A stretch of 64,000 bases of DNA from Manduca sexta (Eukaryota; Arthropoda; Insecta; Lepidoptera; Sphingidae), in NCBI RefSeq assembly GCF_014839805.1, contig NC_051119.1:6689245-6753244 (forward strand), written 5' to 3'. The notes under the pieces are model-generated. The model did not search any database, was not told the origin of the DNA, and was given only the letters and a program-made list of their open reading frames with translations. Shown piece by piece: positions 28,420 through 41,614 of this stretch (within the stretch, counting starts at the first letter, position 1; every line of letters starts with the position of its first letter). Position numbers and translations under genes: made by a program.

Positions 28420-29940
28420 ACCCCGTATTATATACATCTGAAGCACACTGTATTTAGTTCTAGTGAAGTCACTTCGCCTTACTCGGAAAAACATGTATAA
28501 CCCAGGTTACCAAACATGTGAACAAATTAGGCTCAGACCGCTGTTAAAGGCTTAGTGGACACCCTATGAGCGGATTAATAATTCCCAAGCTAAAGTGGAC
28601 TCTAAGCGCATGAAATGTATAAAGCACTGAATTCGCCTCCTAATTGGCAATTGGCTAATGTATTTTGAGCTCCCGTGTTTTAGCGTTTTACTATAGAATG
28701 CCTCATTGGTCTAATATTATTGTACTTAGACTATGAAGTGTGAAGTTCTGACTGATTCTCTGGTTGAAAAGTGAGTTTATTATTATGTAAATATTAAATA
28801 AAAAGAAAAGTGTGATAAAAATATTGATGCCCTTTGATCAGAATGTCATTAACTACGTAGATCATAGTGTAAAAAAAATATTAACAACGTAGCTTAAATG
28901 ACGAGAAAATAGGAAAGATTTTCGTTCCGTGAGACCCAACATTCGGAGTCACACAAACATTTTTAGCAATAGATATAAAGCCGCAACCAAAATTTATAAT
29001 TATACAAAATTACCACCAATTTCACAACTATCAGTCAACAAATACATCACCCTGATTAACGATAACGATCAGAAACAGCAATTCGGTGGCAGAGGTCAAT
29101 TAATACTGGTCGGTGTAACAATAAAAAGGCCACAATGCGCCGGTAATGTCATCTGAGCCTTCTCACGTTGATAGGTCGTTGACGCGCGATCGATTGGTAG
29201 GTTTTTTTGCTGGCGATTCCGTGGACGGCCGGCAAAATGCCTTCGCTAACGAGACGACGTACCGATAAAAGATCTGATATATCTCCGGACAAATGCCTAT
29301 TGGTTCCGATAAAATCTTTGTGAATCTACGCTATTAAAGGTGAAGCTTGTAACTCTGAGCGGATTAAAAACATTCTTCAAAAAGCTGCATTATGTTTGGA
29401 ATAATATGGTTTATTTTATTTTGATTTCATATTTGTGAATATTTCGTTTCACACGGGGGCGAAGCGTAAGAGAAACTAATGGTTCATAGGTCAAGTATAA
29501 TTGGTTATGATCAGCCCACGTCAACATAATTTATGAAGAACAAATATTATTTGCTCTATAAATAATGTATTATGTCTAGACAAAACTCGAAGGCAAAATG
29601 TATTTACAAATGAATTTTTTATTTTATTTTTATTAAGTTCATATAATCGACAAAACCTAACCTAATCCAATATTTATTTAAATATCTAAATAAATTGAAC
29701 TTCCTGGGCTTTGTAACTATTCTGTAATAATCTTGAGGCATTTTTAATGTACATAAGTTTTTAGGAACTCGGCACAGCGCCGCAGAAGCTGGTCATGTAC
29801 TTTATTATAAATTGATTTGACATATATTAGGCGGCTTGTACGGCGCTGTGGATGATGCTTCGGTTTAAAAACAAGTGATTGCCGACACGATCTCGTAGTG
29901 ATATAAATTATTTGGTCAAATAAATAATTATCCCAAATCC
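28420..29940. other. No gene recognised
   Basis: Single-copy-looking sequence. The reverse frame 29744-30028 runs into a family G repeat and shows no domain. Confidence 0.4.
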
Positions 29941-29948
29941 TTCGCCGC

Positions 29949-30148
29949 CTATATATCCGCCCGGACAGCGACCGTACACAAGATCTTAAAACCCTCCACA
30001 GTGGCTCACGTATATCCGGTTCCACCATGCCGGCATAATTGTGCCGACTGCCGAGAGGTAATCATGTCTCGTCAATCGACATTCTATTGGACCCCACTTC
30101 GCTTACCATAATGTGTAGTGGAGTCACTTTGGATGTATAAAAAGAGTC
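29949..30148 (+). repeat. Family G retroposon
   Basis: Family G sense: tatccgcccggatagcgacc, a gccggcataattgtgtcgac block, cgacattctattggacccca, cttaccatcag..gtgtagtggagtcactttg and an A tail. This copy lacks ~25 bp between gcccacgt and tatatccggttcc. Confidence 0.65.
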
Positions 30149-30509
30149 AAACCATTAATTACCCCATAAATACTAAGAATGAAGACATCATTCTCATATC
30201 TATAATTACCATTTCTTATAATTAAATCATAGAAGTATATTATTTGTTCTAATATTTGTATATCATGAAAAGACAAGTACATTCAGTTCATATGCACTGG
30301 CCATTTACAATATTAACACCGGCATATGAAATTTGAATTACAAAGTACTGCATTACACCGCACTGCGCCCATCAGAAGTGAACACATTAGATATTAAGAG
30401 GCATATTTATTTATTCAGGTTTTCCTGCAGAATTAACAAAAAACATGTTAACACTAAAAACTAAAATCTAAAAGTTGTAATAGACCAGTGTGAGGAAAAC
30501 ACAACATGA

Positions 30510-30647
30510 ATATAATATCAGCCCTGTATTATACACTGTCCCACTGCTGGGCATAGGCTTCCTCTTCAACTGAGAAGGATTAGGCCTTAGACGCTAGCCT
30601 ATTGCGGATTGGTAGACTTCTCAAACCCTCACCACCTTATAGTCTTT
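30510..30647 (-). mobile_element. SINE family A, 3' part
   Basis: Tail and about 130 bp of body; head absent. Confidence 0.6.
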
Positions 30648-31132
30648 GACATCTGCTAACATGGAGTGAAGTATTCATTGATAATTGTCAATAAGTCGCC
30701 GTGACAAAATGTCCACGACGGGTCAAAATGTCCGATACTCTACATGATTTTCTATGACCTACGGCGAAACAAGAATAATGATGTGAATACACTTAGAACC
30801 ATTAATAAAACCCCATCCTATCAATAAGACAGTAAATGAATTCAAAACAAATACGTATTCAATTGAGAATCAATGTACAATGACATTGATCAGGTCTCAG
30901 GGACGGCTCGGATTGTATGCTGATCGATTCAGTCGTTGTCACATTGTATTGGTTCTTCTATATCATCCCATACAGGGAGGAATGCGGTCTTGCGAGCTCG
31001 GGTCCCCTCTGGCACGCCTGCACACGTCCCCTGTTTTTACTTTATTCAAAATTGACATTTCGTTTATTTTGATTTAGTTATGCGGTGAAAATTAACCGAG
31101 TGATAGATTAATAATTAATTATATTAGCCACG

Positions 31133-31410
31133 TATAATATAGTGTGCTACTGCTAGGTACGGACTTCCTCTAATACTGAGAGGGACTAGGCCTTAGTCCA
31201 CCACACTGGTCTAGTGCGATTGGCAGACTGTACACCCTCATAATACTTGTAGAGGACGTCTCAGGTATGCAGGTTTCCTCACGATGTTTTCCTTCACTGT
31301 TAAAGCAAGCGATATAACTTTAGAAAAATCGGAGGTGCGTGGCTTAAGGTTTTGAACCTGTGGACATGCGTATCGGTAATCAGTCCACTCCCAACTAGTC
31401 TATCGCCGCT
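31133..31410 (-). mobile_element. SINE family A, near full length, diverged
   Basis: Runs from the tail side through the mutated B box to the tRNA-like start (agcggcgatag on the minus strand). More diverged than the copy at 41930. Confidence 0.72.
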
Positions 31411-31782
31411 CTTACAGAAGTATTTACACGTTGAAATCTCTCAGAAGCTTTACATATATCCATTTTAATTTTTTAGATCTTTTTCTTAGAAATCCTGGCT
31501 TAAAAATTTAATCTCACTTTTAAGTACAATCTCAAGTAGACATTTAATGTATTGAACTATATAATAAACCAAGCTTATGCAGTCATTTAAAAACATGTTC
31601 TCAGCTGAGTGGGTTTCTGCTACGTAAACAAATTTATCTATGAAAATCCGTCACATATTGTAACTTAAGATATCCTTTGGGCTGATGTTAATATTAGTTT
31701 ATTAAGCGACTATGTTAAGATGCTGGCCTTAATTTAACAGCATCTCAGCTGACATCGGATTTGAAAGCGAAACTGGAGTAAT

Positions 31783-32093
31783 TACTGGTGGTAGTTCTCT
31801 CATATGTGAGAGATCGCATGGGTAGGTACCACCGCAATGTCTATTTCTGCCGCCAAGCAGCAGTGTGTAGTCACTGTTATGTTCCGGTTTGAAGGAAATT
31901 GTAGCCAGTGTAACTACTATTCATAGTGAGACTTAACATCTCATGTTTCAGTATGACGAGCGCAGTGGAATACCAAACAATACTTTGTAATTCAAGGTGA
32001 TGGTGTTTCTACTGTTTATGGGCGATCTTATAGCTTACCATCAGGCAAACGGCAGACTCGTCTCGTCATTCAAAGCAATAAGAAATTCTATTA
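31783..32093 (+). repeat. Family B retroposon
   Basis: Full length, from ggtggtagttctctcatatg to attcaaagcaataagaaa; among the better-preserved copies. Confidence 0.7.
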
Positions 32094-32547
32094 ATACGAT
32101 CCTAAATATAACCTTAAAAACTATTTTTATATGACCTGGGAATCAAACCTAAGATCTCAGTATATAACCACTACTAAACCAAAAGATAACAAGACTCCGT
32201 TGTAAAATAAATTATGCATGTCCCAACTGTACATGTGGTGGGCGGGTTGCAGATCAGCTATTATGTAAAGAGGCTAGCCGGTTATAAATTGATTGGTCAT
32301 TCATCATGTCATTGATAGTGTTAATTAAGAAATTCAAATTAAGTTTTAATTAGATTTTGGTTTCAATTAGTATTCCAGACTAGCTTTTACCTGCGGGTCC
32401 GCGTGAGTGATAGAGGTTTTCCAGGATAAAAATTAACCTATATCATTCAGAAGTAATGTAGTATTTCTCCATTAAAGACTTCTAGAATAATGTGTAAGAA
32501 GCCCTGGTTCTGTTCACGACCTTTGTCAAATAATGTATTTGCTGAAT

Positions 32548-32935
32548 ATATGGTCCAAATCTTTATTATATAAAGCGGAAGAGTTTATTTGTTGAAAGGC
32601 GTTAATCGGTATGGTCCTAATCTTTATTATTATATAAAGCTTAAGAGTTTATTGGAAGGTATTAATCTCAGAAGATTACTGAACTGTTTTTATATATTTT
32701 TTTTCACTAATAGGAAGTTAAAACTCCTGTGTTATAGGCTTAATATATGGTCCAAATCTTTATTATATAAAGCTGAAGAGTTTATTGAAAGGCGGTAATC
32801 TAAAAAAATTACTGAACTGATTTTGATATTTTTTTCACTAATAGGAAGTTAAAACTCTTGAGTGATGTAGGCTACTTTTATCCTGAGAAAATATTTATCC
32901 CGGAAAACTTTTTACGTGGATGGAGCCGTGGGTAC
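32548..32935 (+). repeat. Helitron-like copies with triplicated 5' segment
   Basis: The segment around tggtccaaatctttattata recurs at ~32549, ~32612 and ~32747, and ttcactaataggaagttaaa occurs twice (~32703, ~32834). A tandem expansion of one element's 5' half, ending at a gatggagccgtggg remnant. Confidence 0.5.
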
Positions 32936-33145
32936 CATTATTTATAACAATGGCCGGCAGACGAGTAGATCTCTTTAGGTTAAGTAATCATCGCCCACAA
33001 ACGCCAGATGTCACTTTATGTGGGTTTTCTATGAAATACTACATTTTTTATCCCCTATTAAGTGATCTTTACCTTTAGAGTAAATAAGACGAAATATACA
33101 TGTATACTGCGATATTAGTAAGGCCTTACATCTCACTTACATACT

Positions 33146-33302
33146 TCAGGTGACTGCCGGTGCATGGTGCATAGTAGGTCGACCTGATTATGTCGAATGG
33201 CATGACCTTTCTATTGCCATTCTATATGATACTCTATCTAGACGGCATCGCGCTTAATATCAAGTGTAGTGGAGTCACTTTGTCGTGTCAAAAAAAAAAC
33301 AC
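33146..33302 (+). repeat. Family G retroposon, diverged with A10 tail
   Basis: gtagtggagtcactttgtcgtg followed by a run of A at 33290-33299; upstream part strongly decayed. Confidence 0.52.
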
Positions 33303-33545
33303 AACAAAAAGGTACATATAGGAAGACTTGAAATTGGAACAGTAACGCATTAAATATTAAACAATACCTACATACTACGCATAACTAATTTTGAATATTC
33401 GTGTACGCTCCGCCCAGAACCCGAATAAGCAAACAATGTGACTAGTCATTACACGTGGTGTCGACTTGCTTAGACTGCACACGCTCACGGTATACCTGAA
33501 GGGGTAGACAGAGGCGCAACTTGACTTGGGTAGGTAGTCAAATTT

Positions 33546-33802
33546 ATGAGCGACTTCCTAGTTTTGTCATTCATATAATAACTGTCCACAATATTTTAGG
33601 GTTTATGAATGGTCAATAGTAATAAAGAAATTATTTATTCATACATTACGTTGTTGCACCAACTTTACATACATAGTTAATACGAATAACTTCCTAATTT
33701 TGTCCTTCACACAAGAAATATTCACAATATTTTAGATTTAATGAACGATCAATACGAATAAAGAAATCATTTAGTAATATATTTCGTAGATTCATTTATC
33801 CA
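33546..33802. repeat. Two-copy tandem repeat, ~140 bp
   Basis: acttcctagttttgtcattc, cacaatattttag, gtcaatagtaataaagaaat and their second versions from 33690. Confidence 0.58.
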
Positions 33803-34454
33803 TCCAATAACTTTTCAATTACACATTCATTCAATCATTCATTTAAGCAAACATCGAATAATGTATTCGTTCATTCGTTGAACGGAGATTGGAAAAGGGA
33901 ACTATTTGGATCTTCCTCAATTATCGTATTCAAAATAGACCATAAAAGTTGGCAATAAATAGTTGTTTTTAGTGAGTTAGATGCCGCGCAGACGCTGTCA
34001 AATTGATACTGATAAACACTACATTATTAGAAAATAATAATAATAAAACTCTCACATTTAAAATAAGCATATAGATAGACATTGTCCCGGATTAACATAT
34101 AATATTCTTTTACCTGAAAAGTATAATGTAGGGCTCTTATTCCGGCACAATTCTTCCACGCAATTGAAATAGCCAGCAAAACCTGCGCACGCGCATAAAA
34201 GACTTCACGAGGTGACAGTACTTTTATATTACCGTTGTCTGACACTCTACAATGAAAGCGTACTCAATAATTCCATTATATTTTTATAGTCAAATTAACA
34301 CTTATATAAGGAACAGCGTTAGGAACGGCGTTAGCAACACTAAATCACGCCCACTATATCAACTGCGTTAACCTTATATTCTACATTTTGGTCGCGAAAT
34401 AGTCCACCATGGTAGCTGATTCAGACGTAAACAATATTATAGAATTTTTTTCAC

Positions 34455-34660
34455 TCATATACACATATTATAAAACAAAGTTCCCTTTTCTGTCTATATG
34501 TTATCGATTTTCTCAAAATCTACTAAACGGATTTTTTAGAAATTTGGTATGGAGATAGTTTAAGACCCTGGGAAGGTTATAAGCTATCCCCGGGAAAATA
34601 TATAGCGGGACTTTAATCCCGGAAAACTTCACGCGAGCCAAGCTGCGAGCAAAAGCTATT
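34455..34660 (+). mobile_element. Helitron-like element, ~205 bp type
   Basis: cacatattataaaacaaag..cgattttctcaaaatctac..ggtatggagatagtttaaga to gcgagcaaaagctatt; the CTAGT end is mutated to CTATT. Sister copy at 61785. Confidence 0.62.
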
Positions 34661-35508
34661 TTATATATCAATATCCCATAAAATCTAATTGATTAGTTAT
34701 TATTCCACTTAATAATGGAACCTTGTAATATCAAACCCTAAAATCGAGTTATTTAGAACTGCTTGATAAACCTAACCGTAAAATATTCAAAAGGTACCGT
34801 GTGAATGGTGCTTTACACTCTAAAATTGGAAAGTAAAGGTGCGACGCCTACGCATGCGTGGGGGCTCCCGCGGACATCACAATGATAGTCGCGCTTGTTT
34901 CCACTTGGAGACACTGGGATCGTGGGTGGTGATGAGCGGAAGCGATTTTCACTTTGAATTTCCTTTTTAATATCTTTACGGTTCCATAAAGGATCCCTTA
35001 GAGAATCAGTTTGTCGTCTGTCTGTCAAGACTCTCATAAATTCGTATTAATTCGATACCAAATACGCAGCACTACAATCTCTTTTGACCGTAAAAACTTA
35101 TAAAAAGGTATGAAAGATACGATATGAGTTTGTCTCGAACTTGTCCGGATTTTTTATAAAGACTATCGTCGCTACATATTGACACCATGAAAACCAGAGG
35201 AAACAAATACGATGGCTTTTAAGGTTAATACGCTTTCCATAAATGTCGATTATATTACCAATTAGCAAATGTAATTTAACACATTGCGGCTTATCAATTA
35301 ATAAAAAGTAACACAATATATAAACTCTATTTAAAGGGTAATTAAGACAAGGTTCAATTGCACGCGTAATATATATTTCATCTCAAGATATCGAGGCAGT
35401 GTCCATTCCTAAAACCAACACAAATTCAAATCCAAGCAACTCACATAATGTTTTTCGAAAATACAAATTTTAGCTTCTGCAATTAATTACCTCATTAATT
35501 AGGTATCA

Positions 35509-35620
35509 TACACACGCCTTTTATCCCCAAGGGGGTAGACATCGGCGCAAGCAATGCACCCACATTTCGCCATCTGTATTCCTTCCGAAGATATGATAGG
35601 GAACGAGTATGGGAACGTAT
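35509..35620 (-). mobile_element. SINE family C, 3' part
   Basis: cacacgccttttatccccaa..cgccatctgtattcc only. Confidence 0.55.
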
Positions 35621-35639
35621 CAGCTTATTCTGTAAAAAT

Positions 35640-37585
35640 GGACTGCCTACCGAGTGTTGCACACTACTCCGTCCGCGTAAATGATCTTTCTTGGAAAATG
35701 CTGTCGTGTGCCTGTTGTAATAAAATACGATTTGTAATAATTGCTAGTTATAATGAAAGAGACAGTTACAAAAGAAGTAATTTTGACAGACCATAGCATG
35801 AAATTTAGTTTCACAGGATTTATGTCTACATTCCAATAGTGCCTTTTCGGAAAAAAGCCTGTAAGTGATTCAAGACATGGTCAATCTGTATACAAAATTT
35901 CATCAAAATCCGTACAGCCATTTTCGCGTATACTCGTTACAACTTTCCCATTAATAATAGATTTAAACACCTATTGTTTGTCACAACTAATCTAATAACG
36001 CGTTGCCTGGAACGCCCAATGTATAACTGATGAAATATGTAGATGCCCAACGCAGATTTGAAATACATTTGCAATGTTGATCAATTCCAATAATTGCCAG
36101 ATCAGGCAAGAACTGCTGTGCTGTATGTACATACATTAAACGGGATTTGGAGTTCGACGCATAATTGACCGGTGATCTGTTGATCAATTTAAATAATTAC
36201 AGAGTAATTATGAAATGCGGTAATAAATGAAACCACATCGTCTTTACTTCTGTTAATATTGTGCCAAAATCATCCAATATATTTTATTGAAAAAATAACG
36301 ATTTTATTTTTCAGATAATTTTCGTTTTGTAATTTTGTAGAATAATAATTTTAGTTGTTATAAACTGTTTAAAGGGCTTTCAAATTGTATTTTTAAAGGG
36401 GAATTAAAAATTAGAAATTCCTGGTAAGTAAGCTAAACTCTTGAAGAATTCATTATATTATGTTTAACCGCAATGACAAAAAGGTGTCAGAAACTTAATA
36501 TATCGTATTTTTTTATATACCTCAGTTATTACAGTGCAAAGAATGATTAATTTTAGCGACGATATTGTGCTTTTTTCATTACTTAGTATTGTTGGATGTT
36601 TTGTTTAATTTCCTTCTGTTTTATCCACTGCCTTCTTTATTACATAATGTTTTTGTGGAAACTTGATAAGATTGAGTGTTACCTTCTTATATTGTTTGAA
36701 TTTGTATTATTGTTAAAATACATAATAAAAATTAATTCACCAACATAAAACGAACTAAATATCATACCTCAATAAAAACAAAATAACTTACATCAAATAT
36801 AATATCGCGTTTAAAAATCGCTCACGCTCCGCTCGTCACAAAACCATCTCCCTATTAAAGTACATCATTATCATGAACACGGAACATTTTTTATTTAACT
36901 CGTGAAATATGTAACCACGACGTCGATTATAAAGCCAAGTATGTGATCGCAGTTTGCGTGACGTTTTAAAACCGGTTTCTATGCATAGTAATTTGGTTTT
37001 CACAATTTTTGTACGAGGCCCCAGCTGTGAGTAACGGGTGTTGGGTAAAAATGTAAGGAAAGATGATTAAAAAAATGTGAAAAAAATTATACGTCCTGAA
37101 AGTTATAAAATAACGTAGAATTTACTTTACAGCGATTTTATAATTTAATGGTAACACTTAAATTAGTTTTTAAACGAATTATAATAAAAATGGTCAGCCA
37201 AAGACACAATAATTCATATATATTTTATTAAATATCATATTAATTGACCAGTGCGATCATACCGAAGTTCCATTATAAAAAATATAACATGACAACAACT
37301 TTATTCTTATTTCAAATATTTTATCATAAAAGAAAACAAGCATAAAAATTATAAAATAGAACACGAATTCCATAAAATACATAAGAAGATTACAAATGTT
37401 TCATTGATATTCGGTCCCATTCACGCGTGGGTCCCGCCCGCGGCGCTATTGTCTGACCGTGTGTGGGCGGCTTTATAATCCGCATAATTACGCCCGGTGA
37501 CAAGTAAATTAAAGCCTTGGGTTTTGTGGAAACTAAACGAGGCTCGATTGATTATTTCATTCATCGGCAATCGGTTATCAGTGTC
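35640..37585. other. No gene; mostly single-copy AT-rich sequence
   Basis: No family letter matches over 1.9 kb, unusual for this window. The right edge (37425-37500) is GC-rich with cgcgtgggtcccgcccgcgg. Confidence 0.4.
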
Positions 37586-37589
37586 GGGT

Positions 37590-37765
37590 GGTTTAGTTCA
37601 TTCAGTACAGCCGGCGATGCGTTTTATAATCTGCTTTTTAGTGCGACACTATTGCTATTCTAGATTCAAATTTTTAAAAAAGTTGTTGATTGTGTAGGGC
37701 CATTAGTACATTCAGAACAGCCGGCGGTGTATTTTATAATCTGCTTTTAGTGCGACATTATTTTT
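37590..37765. repeat. Two-copy duplication in a non-repeat region
   Basis: ttcattcagtacagccggcg..ttttataatctgctttttag and ttcagaacagccggcggtg..ttttataatctgcttttag, offset ~112 bp. Flanked by gtgggcggctttataatccgc (37464). Confidence 0.58.
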
Positions 37766-38218
37766 TTTTATTTAATTTTATGGTTTTTAATTATATCTAT
37801 TTTTTTTAAATACCTAGTCATCATCCAGTGCTCTAAATGCGACCGTCGAATTTAATATATTTGTAACAAATATACGTATTTTTTCTGTACTCCTCTATAT
37901 ATTCTTTAAATTTCGTACTTTACCGTCCGTGTAATTTTTGTAAACAGGAGCAAAAAAAATTTGCTTCACATATATATTGGTAATTACTAATTATTAATTC
38001 ATCCAATCCGATATTAATCGGATCTTAAAATAATATTAGCCAAAAGGTACTAATATTCTCTACATGTTTTTTCGAGATTATTTTTACCTCCTTACCGTAG
38101 TACTAAGGTATGGATTGTGGATGTGATATTGAATTCGATTGTCAGTAAGGCTAACACTTTACGTGAGTTTTTTCAAATACATCAAGCCGGTGACGTAAAA
38201 GTAAATCCGAAACCTTAA

Positions 38219-38430
38219 GGTTATAGCTTAAGGTCCATTTTTCATACATTTTGTTTCACCTTTAATCTGGGTAACTAAACAAGTATTGACAAGTAAAGAA
38301 TTTAAATTCACGTCTAGTTAGTGATTAGTTCTCGCAGTTGAAAGAAAAACGTAAAAATAATTAATATGCATGGATATTTCGGCCTTTAAAATTTCGTCGT
38401 ATTAAATTCGTCGTATTAAAATGGACCTTA
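38219..38430. mobile_element. Second copy of the TTAA MITE, right arm deleted
   Basis: The left arm and centre are nearly identical to 25618-25800, but most of the right arm is gone. The break falls at a repeated cgtcgtatta (38395-38417), as if deleted between short direct repeats, leaving only the atggaccttaag end. TTAA at 38215-38218. Confidence 0.7.
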
Positions 38431-39394
38431 AGTTTGAAAAAGTCTGTTACGTCGACTTCAAACTTTTAACTCATAAGTATAGACAAATAAGAATATTAAT
38501 TTTTTAGAGATTGTCTATGTACCGTGTCAGCTGAACTGAATAAATGTAGTATAAATCCAAAAGTAACTGCTATTATTTCCATACTACTGCGTGCGTCACT
38601 GAAGCGAATGCCGTAAGTGATTCTCTAACAAGCAGTGCACATAACTTTAACTTTTCTCAAGAATATTCATTATTTATTTTATTAAAAAAATTGATTTTAA
38701 GCATAGTAATCTTGTTTATATTTTTAGGTTCCACAGAATGGCAACGGAAACATTTTGTTAGTCCTGTGCCGTTTGTATACCTTACGTTAATAAATGAAAC
38801 CACATACTCGTCTTTACCTCTGCTAACATTATGCCAAAAATCAATTAATAAAGAATAATTTAACCAAAAAATCCCTGTTTTACTTTACTGATTTTTATCA
38901 TTTTGTAGTTAAATGCGAATATGGTAAGTGCCCTGTATTTCTGACTTAAAATGCGATGTTCACGCTGCGACAAATTCTCTTTTAGCAGTAAAATTAGGAC
39001 TTGATATAAGAATTTGATAAAAAAACGCAATAAATGGATCATGTTCCGATCAACAAGTCTTTCACGAGAACAAGCTTTGGTGCAAACAGTTATGAACTTT
39101 GTTGCTCATTAAACAACTTTTTTACCACTGAATACATTTGTCTTCTATCTCACCCAACGTGACAAATTAATGTTGTTACACCTCTGCCTACCCCTGGGAA
39201 CGAAACGTGGTTATATACCGGGCCCATGGCTACATGACAACTCGTTTCGTGTTTTTATATTTCGTAAAACACGCATTTCGAAAATCAAAACGTGCTCCGG
39301 ACCACGCAGCGGAAGATGTGGGATGCGGTACTAGATCCAACACCCGATAAATGTCGCTTATCTGTAGCCAGATCTATCTTACTTATATTATAAA

Positions 39395-39658
39395 CTAGTT
39401 GACCCGACAGACGCTATTCCCGTCTTAACTATGAATTTGCAGCGCGCATTCTGTCAATCGCTTACAGTTATTTCACACAATTGAATTGTTAAGTTTTCTT
39501 AAATTTTCTAATTTTCCGCGCAATTTGTTGTTTTTTTTTTTCATGAGAACCTTCTCCTGACAATAACAAACACAAAAAAAAAATAGTGAAATCGGTCCAG
39601 CCGTTCACGCGTGATGACGTGACCAAGGGAAATAGGGATTCATTTTTATATATATAGA
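39395..39658 (-). mobile_element. Helitron-like element, minus strand
   Basis: In its own sense: TCTATATATATAAAAATG start, then ccctatttcccttggtcacg, a cgtctgtcgggtcaaCTAG end and host T. Highly similar to 50785-51069. Confidence 0.66.
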
Positions 39659-39745
39659 TTGTTTAAGTACTAATGTGAAAGTTTGTGAATAAATACTTTG
39701 CTAATCAAAAACATGTAAATTGCTATATTGATCTGGACATATAAA

Positions 39746-39920
39746 ATTAGCTTTTGCCCGCGGCTCCGCCTATATGAAAACGATTTGTCGCGTTAAAAAA
39801 CACTACGAGTAATGTATCTCTCTTAGTGAAACAATTTTTAAAAACGATTCAGTAGATCCAGAGATTAGTCCCTTCACACAAACAAAGTCACAAACTTTTT
39901 GGCTTTATAATTAGTATCGA
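39746..39920 (-). mobile_element. Helitron-like element, minus strand, short
   Basis: Own sense: TCGATACTAATTATAAAGCC start; end ggcggagccgcgggcaaaagCTAAT with the usual GC hairpin. Confidence 0.6.
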
Positions 39921-40449
39921 TGTATCAAATCTTGATTATTAATCTACTGAAACTTGAGTATTAAAGACAGAAAACTTTTTTTTATGATACTAAGAGGAGT
40001 ATAAACTGTATTTTCGGAAAAGCTATCACTCTGGCTGATACGTTAAAAACTATTAAAATTAAAATGAATTTTTATTTGTAAATGAATGCGAGTTACGATA
40101 TTTTTTTTACTTAATTAAAATATTTAACTTAAAATATTTTTTTTCTTTTTACTAGCAATTGTGTTACATAAGATATTTTTGAAATGGAAATTACTGTACA
40201 AAGCAACTATCTAGGGCTGTCACACAAAGAATTAATTTGGCCCTGAGAAGCATTCAGCCAGCATTCCGATGTAATCGATATCAATTATGTTAATTATATT
40301 AAAATATTCTGTGATAGATAGTCTATTAATTTAACTATATATTAATTATCTATCTGATTAATATTGTAATTGGAGTAGATTTACCAAAAATTTAAGTTTT
40401 CATAATTGTTTGTAATAGAAACAATATTTACATACTGCAGTTTAGTATT

Positions 40450-40515
40450 ACTAGCTTTTGTTTGAGGCTTCGGTCGCGTGAAAGTTTGTTTGGGACTCGA
40501 ACTATATTAAAGTTC
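40450..40515 (-). repeat. Helitron-like 3' end
   Basis: attactagcttttgtttgag: terminal ~60 bp of a minus-strand copy, hairpin region only. Confidence 0.4.
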
Positions 40516-40582
40516 ATCGTATCTGTTTGGTACTTACGACCAACACCTCGGTTAACGCCCCCCCCCCCCACTCTTCCACCAC

Positions 40583-40695
40583 CGTGACTTGAAAGCTGTA
40601 AACTACGAAACGTTGGGAAAAAATATAATATAAAAATTATATATGTAACGAAAAGCGATAAAATCCGTAAAATAGTTTTATTTTAATGTTTTTAC
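40583..40695 (+). repeat. Family E retroposon, diverged
   Basis: accgtgacttgaaagctg, gaaacgttgggaaaa, gcgataaaatccgtaaaatag; follows a C12 run. Confidence 0.52.
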
Positions 40696-41254
40696 ATACA
40701 TTTTTATACAGAGAAAATACATTTTGTCAGATAAGTCTTTTTTACATATTACGAATATTTTTATTAAAAATAATATCCTTTCTCCTTATGACGGTAGTAA
40801 ATTTAGAGAAATAAAATAATATAAACTCATTACATTGTTTTTAAACCTTATTTGTAATCTATTTTAGACAAATAACTTAGGGAAACATTTTCAAATATTC
40901 TTTCTCAGTATTCAGCTTATAAAAAAAAATCTTGAATTTTTAAGGCCCTAGTTTGAATTATATCTTATCTGTCAGTTAATGAAAAAGATCTTTAATGTCA
41001 TACGACCTTTTAACTTGTAAGTGTAAGTCGGCAGGTGGCAATTTGTACTGGACAGGTGGTAACTCCAAACGTATTTCTCGCTATAACATGCCCTGTTGCC
41101 CATCTTTGTCTATATGGGCGTAGGTATCTATTAGACAAGTCCTATGCCTTGCGACTAAATAAATCTCTTTTGTTTTCTATGATTTCCGATTTAAAAAATA
41201 ATAGTGGTAGATTGCTTTAATTTCTTATGACCATCCGCTATGTGTAGCTATTAT

Positions 41255-41560
41255 AATTTTTTTAGGGTAACGTACCTCAAAAGGAGCCTTTATAGGATCA
41301 CTTTTGTCCGTCAAGGACCTTTTTCTTCGGAACGCATAAAGGTACGAATTTGAAATTATTATCAAAATTCTTGCAATTACGGTCTCTTTCAGCTATAAAA
41401 AATCAAACTTGTAAGTCAACGCGATCGGAAGATACGACCGTTTACGACGCATGTTTTGTGATATCACAAGGGAATCAAAACTTTTTGGAAATTTGGCAAG
41501 AAGCAAAGTCTTACACCACATGTAAGAGAAAAAATCTGAAATACTAGGATTAACAAAAAA
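41255..41560 (+). repeat. Family N repeat
   Basis: tgtccgtcaaggaccttttt, cggaacgcataaaggta, gtaagtcaacgcgatc, caagggaatcaaaactttt. The open frame 41350-41547 is this repeat. The family S repeat begins about 55 bp downstream. Confidence 0.52.
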
Positions 41561-41614
41561 TCAAACTCTAAAAATTGTTAACATTCTGCCAATAGGTTAT
41601 TTGATTTATTTTTA

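Noticed and set aside
29744..30028. 94-codon reverse frame rich in Arg
   Set aside because: Half of it is a family G repeat; no domain visible.
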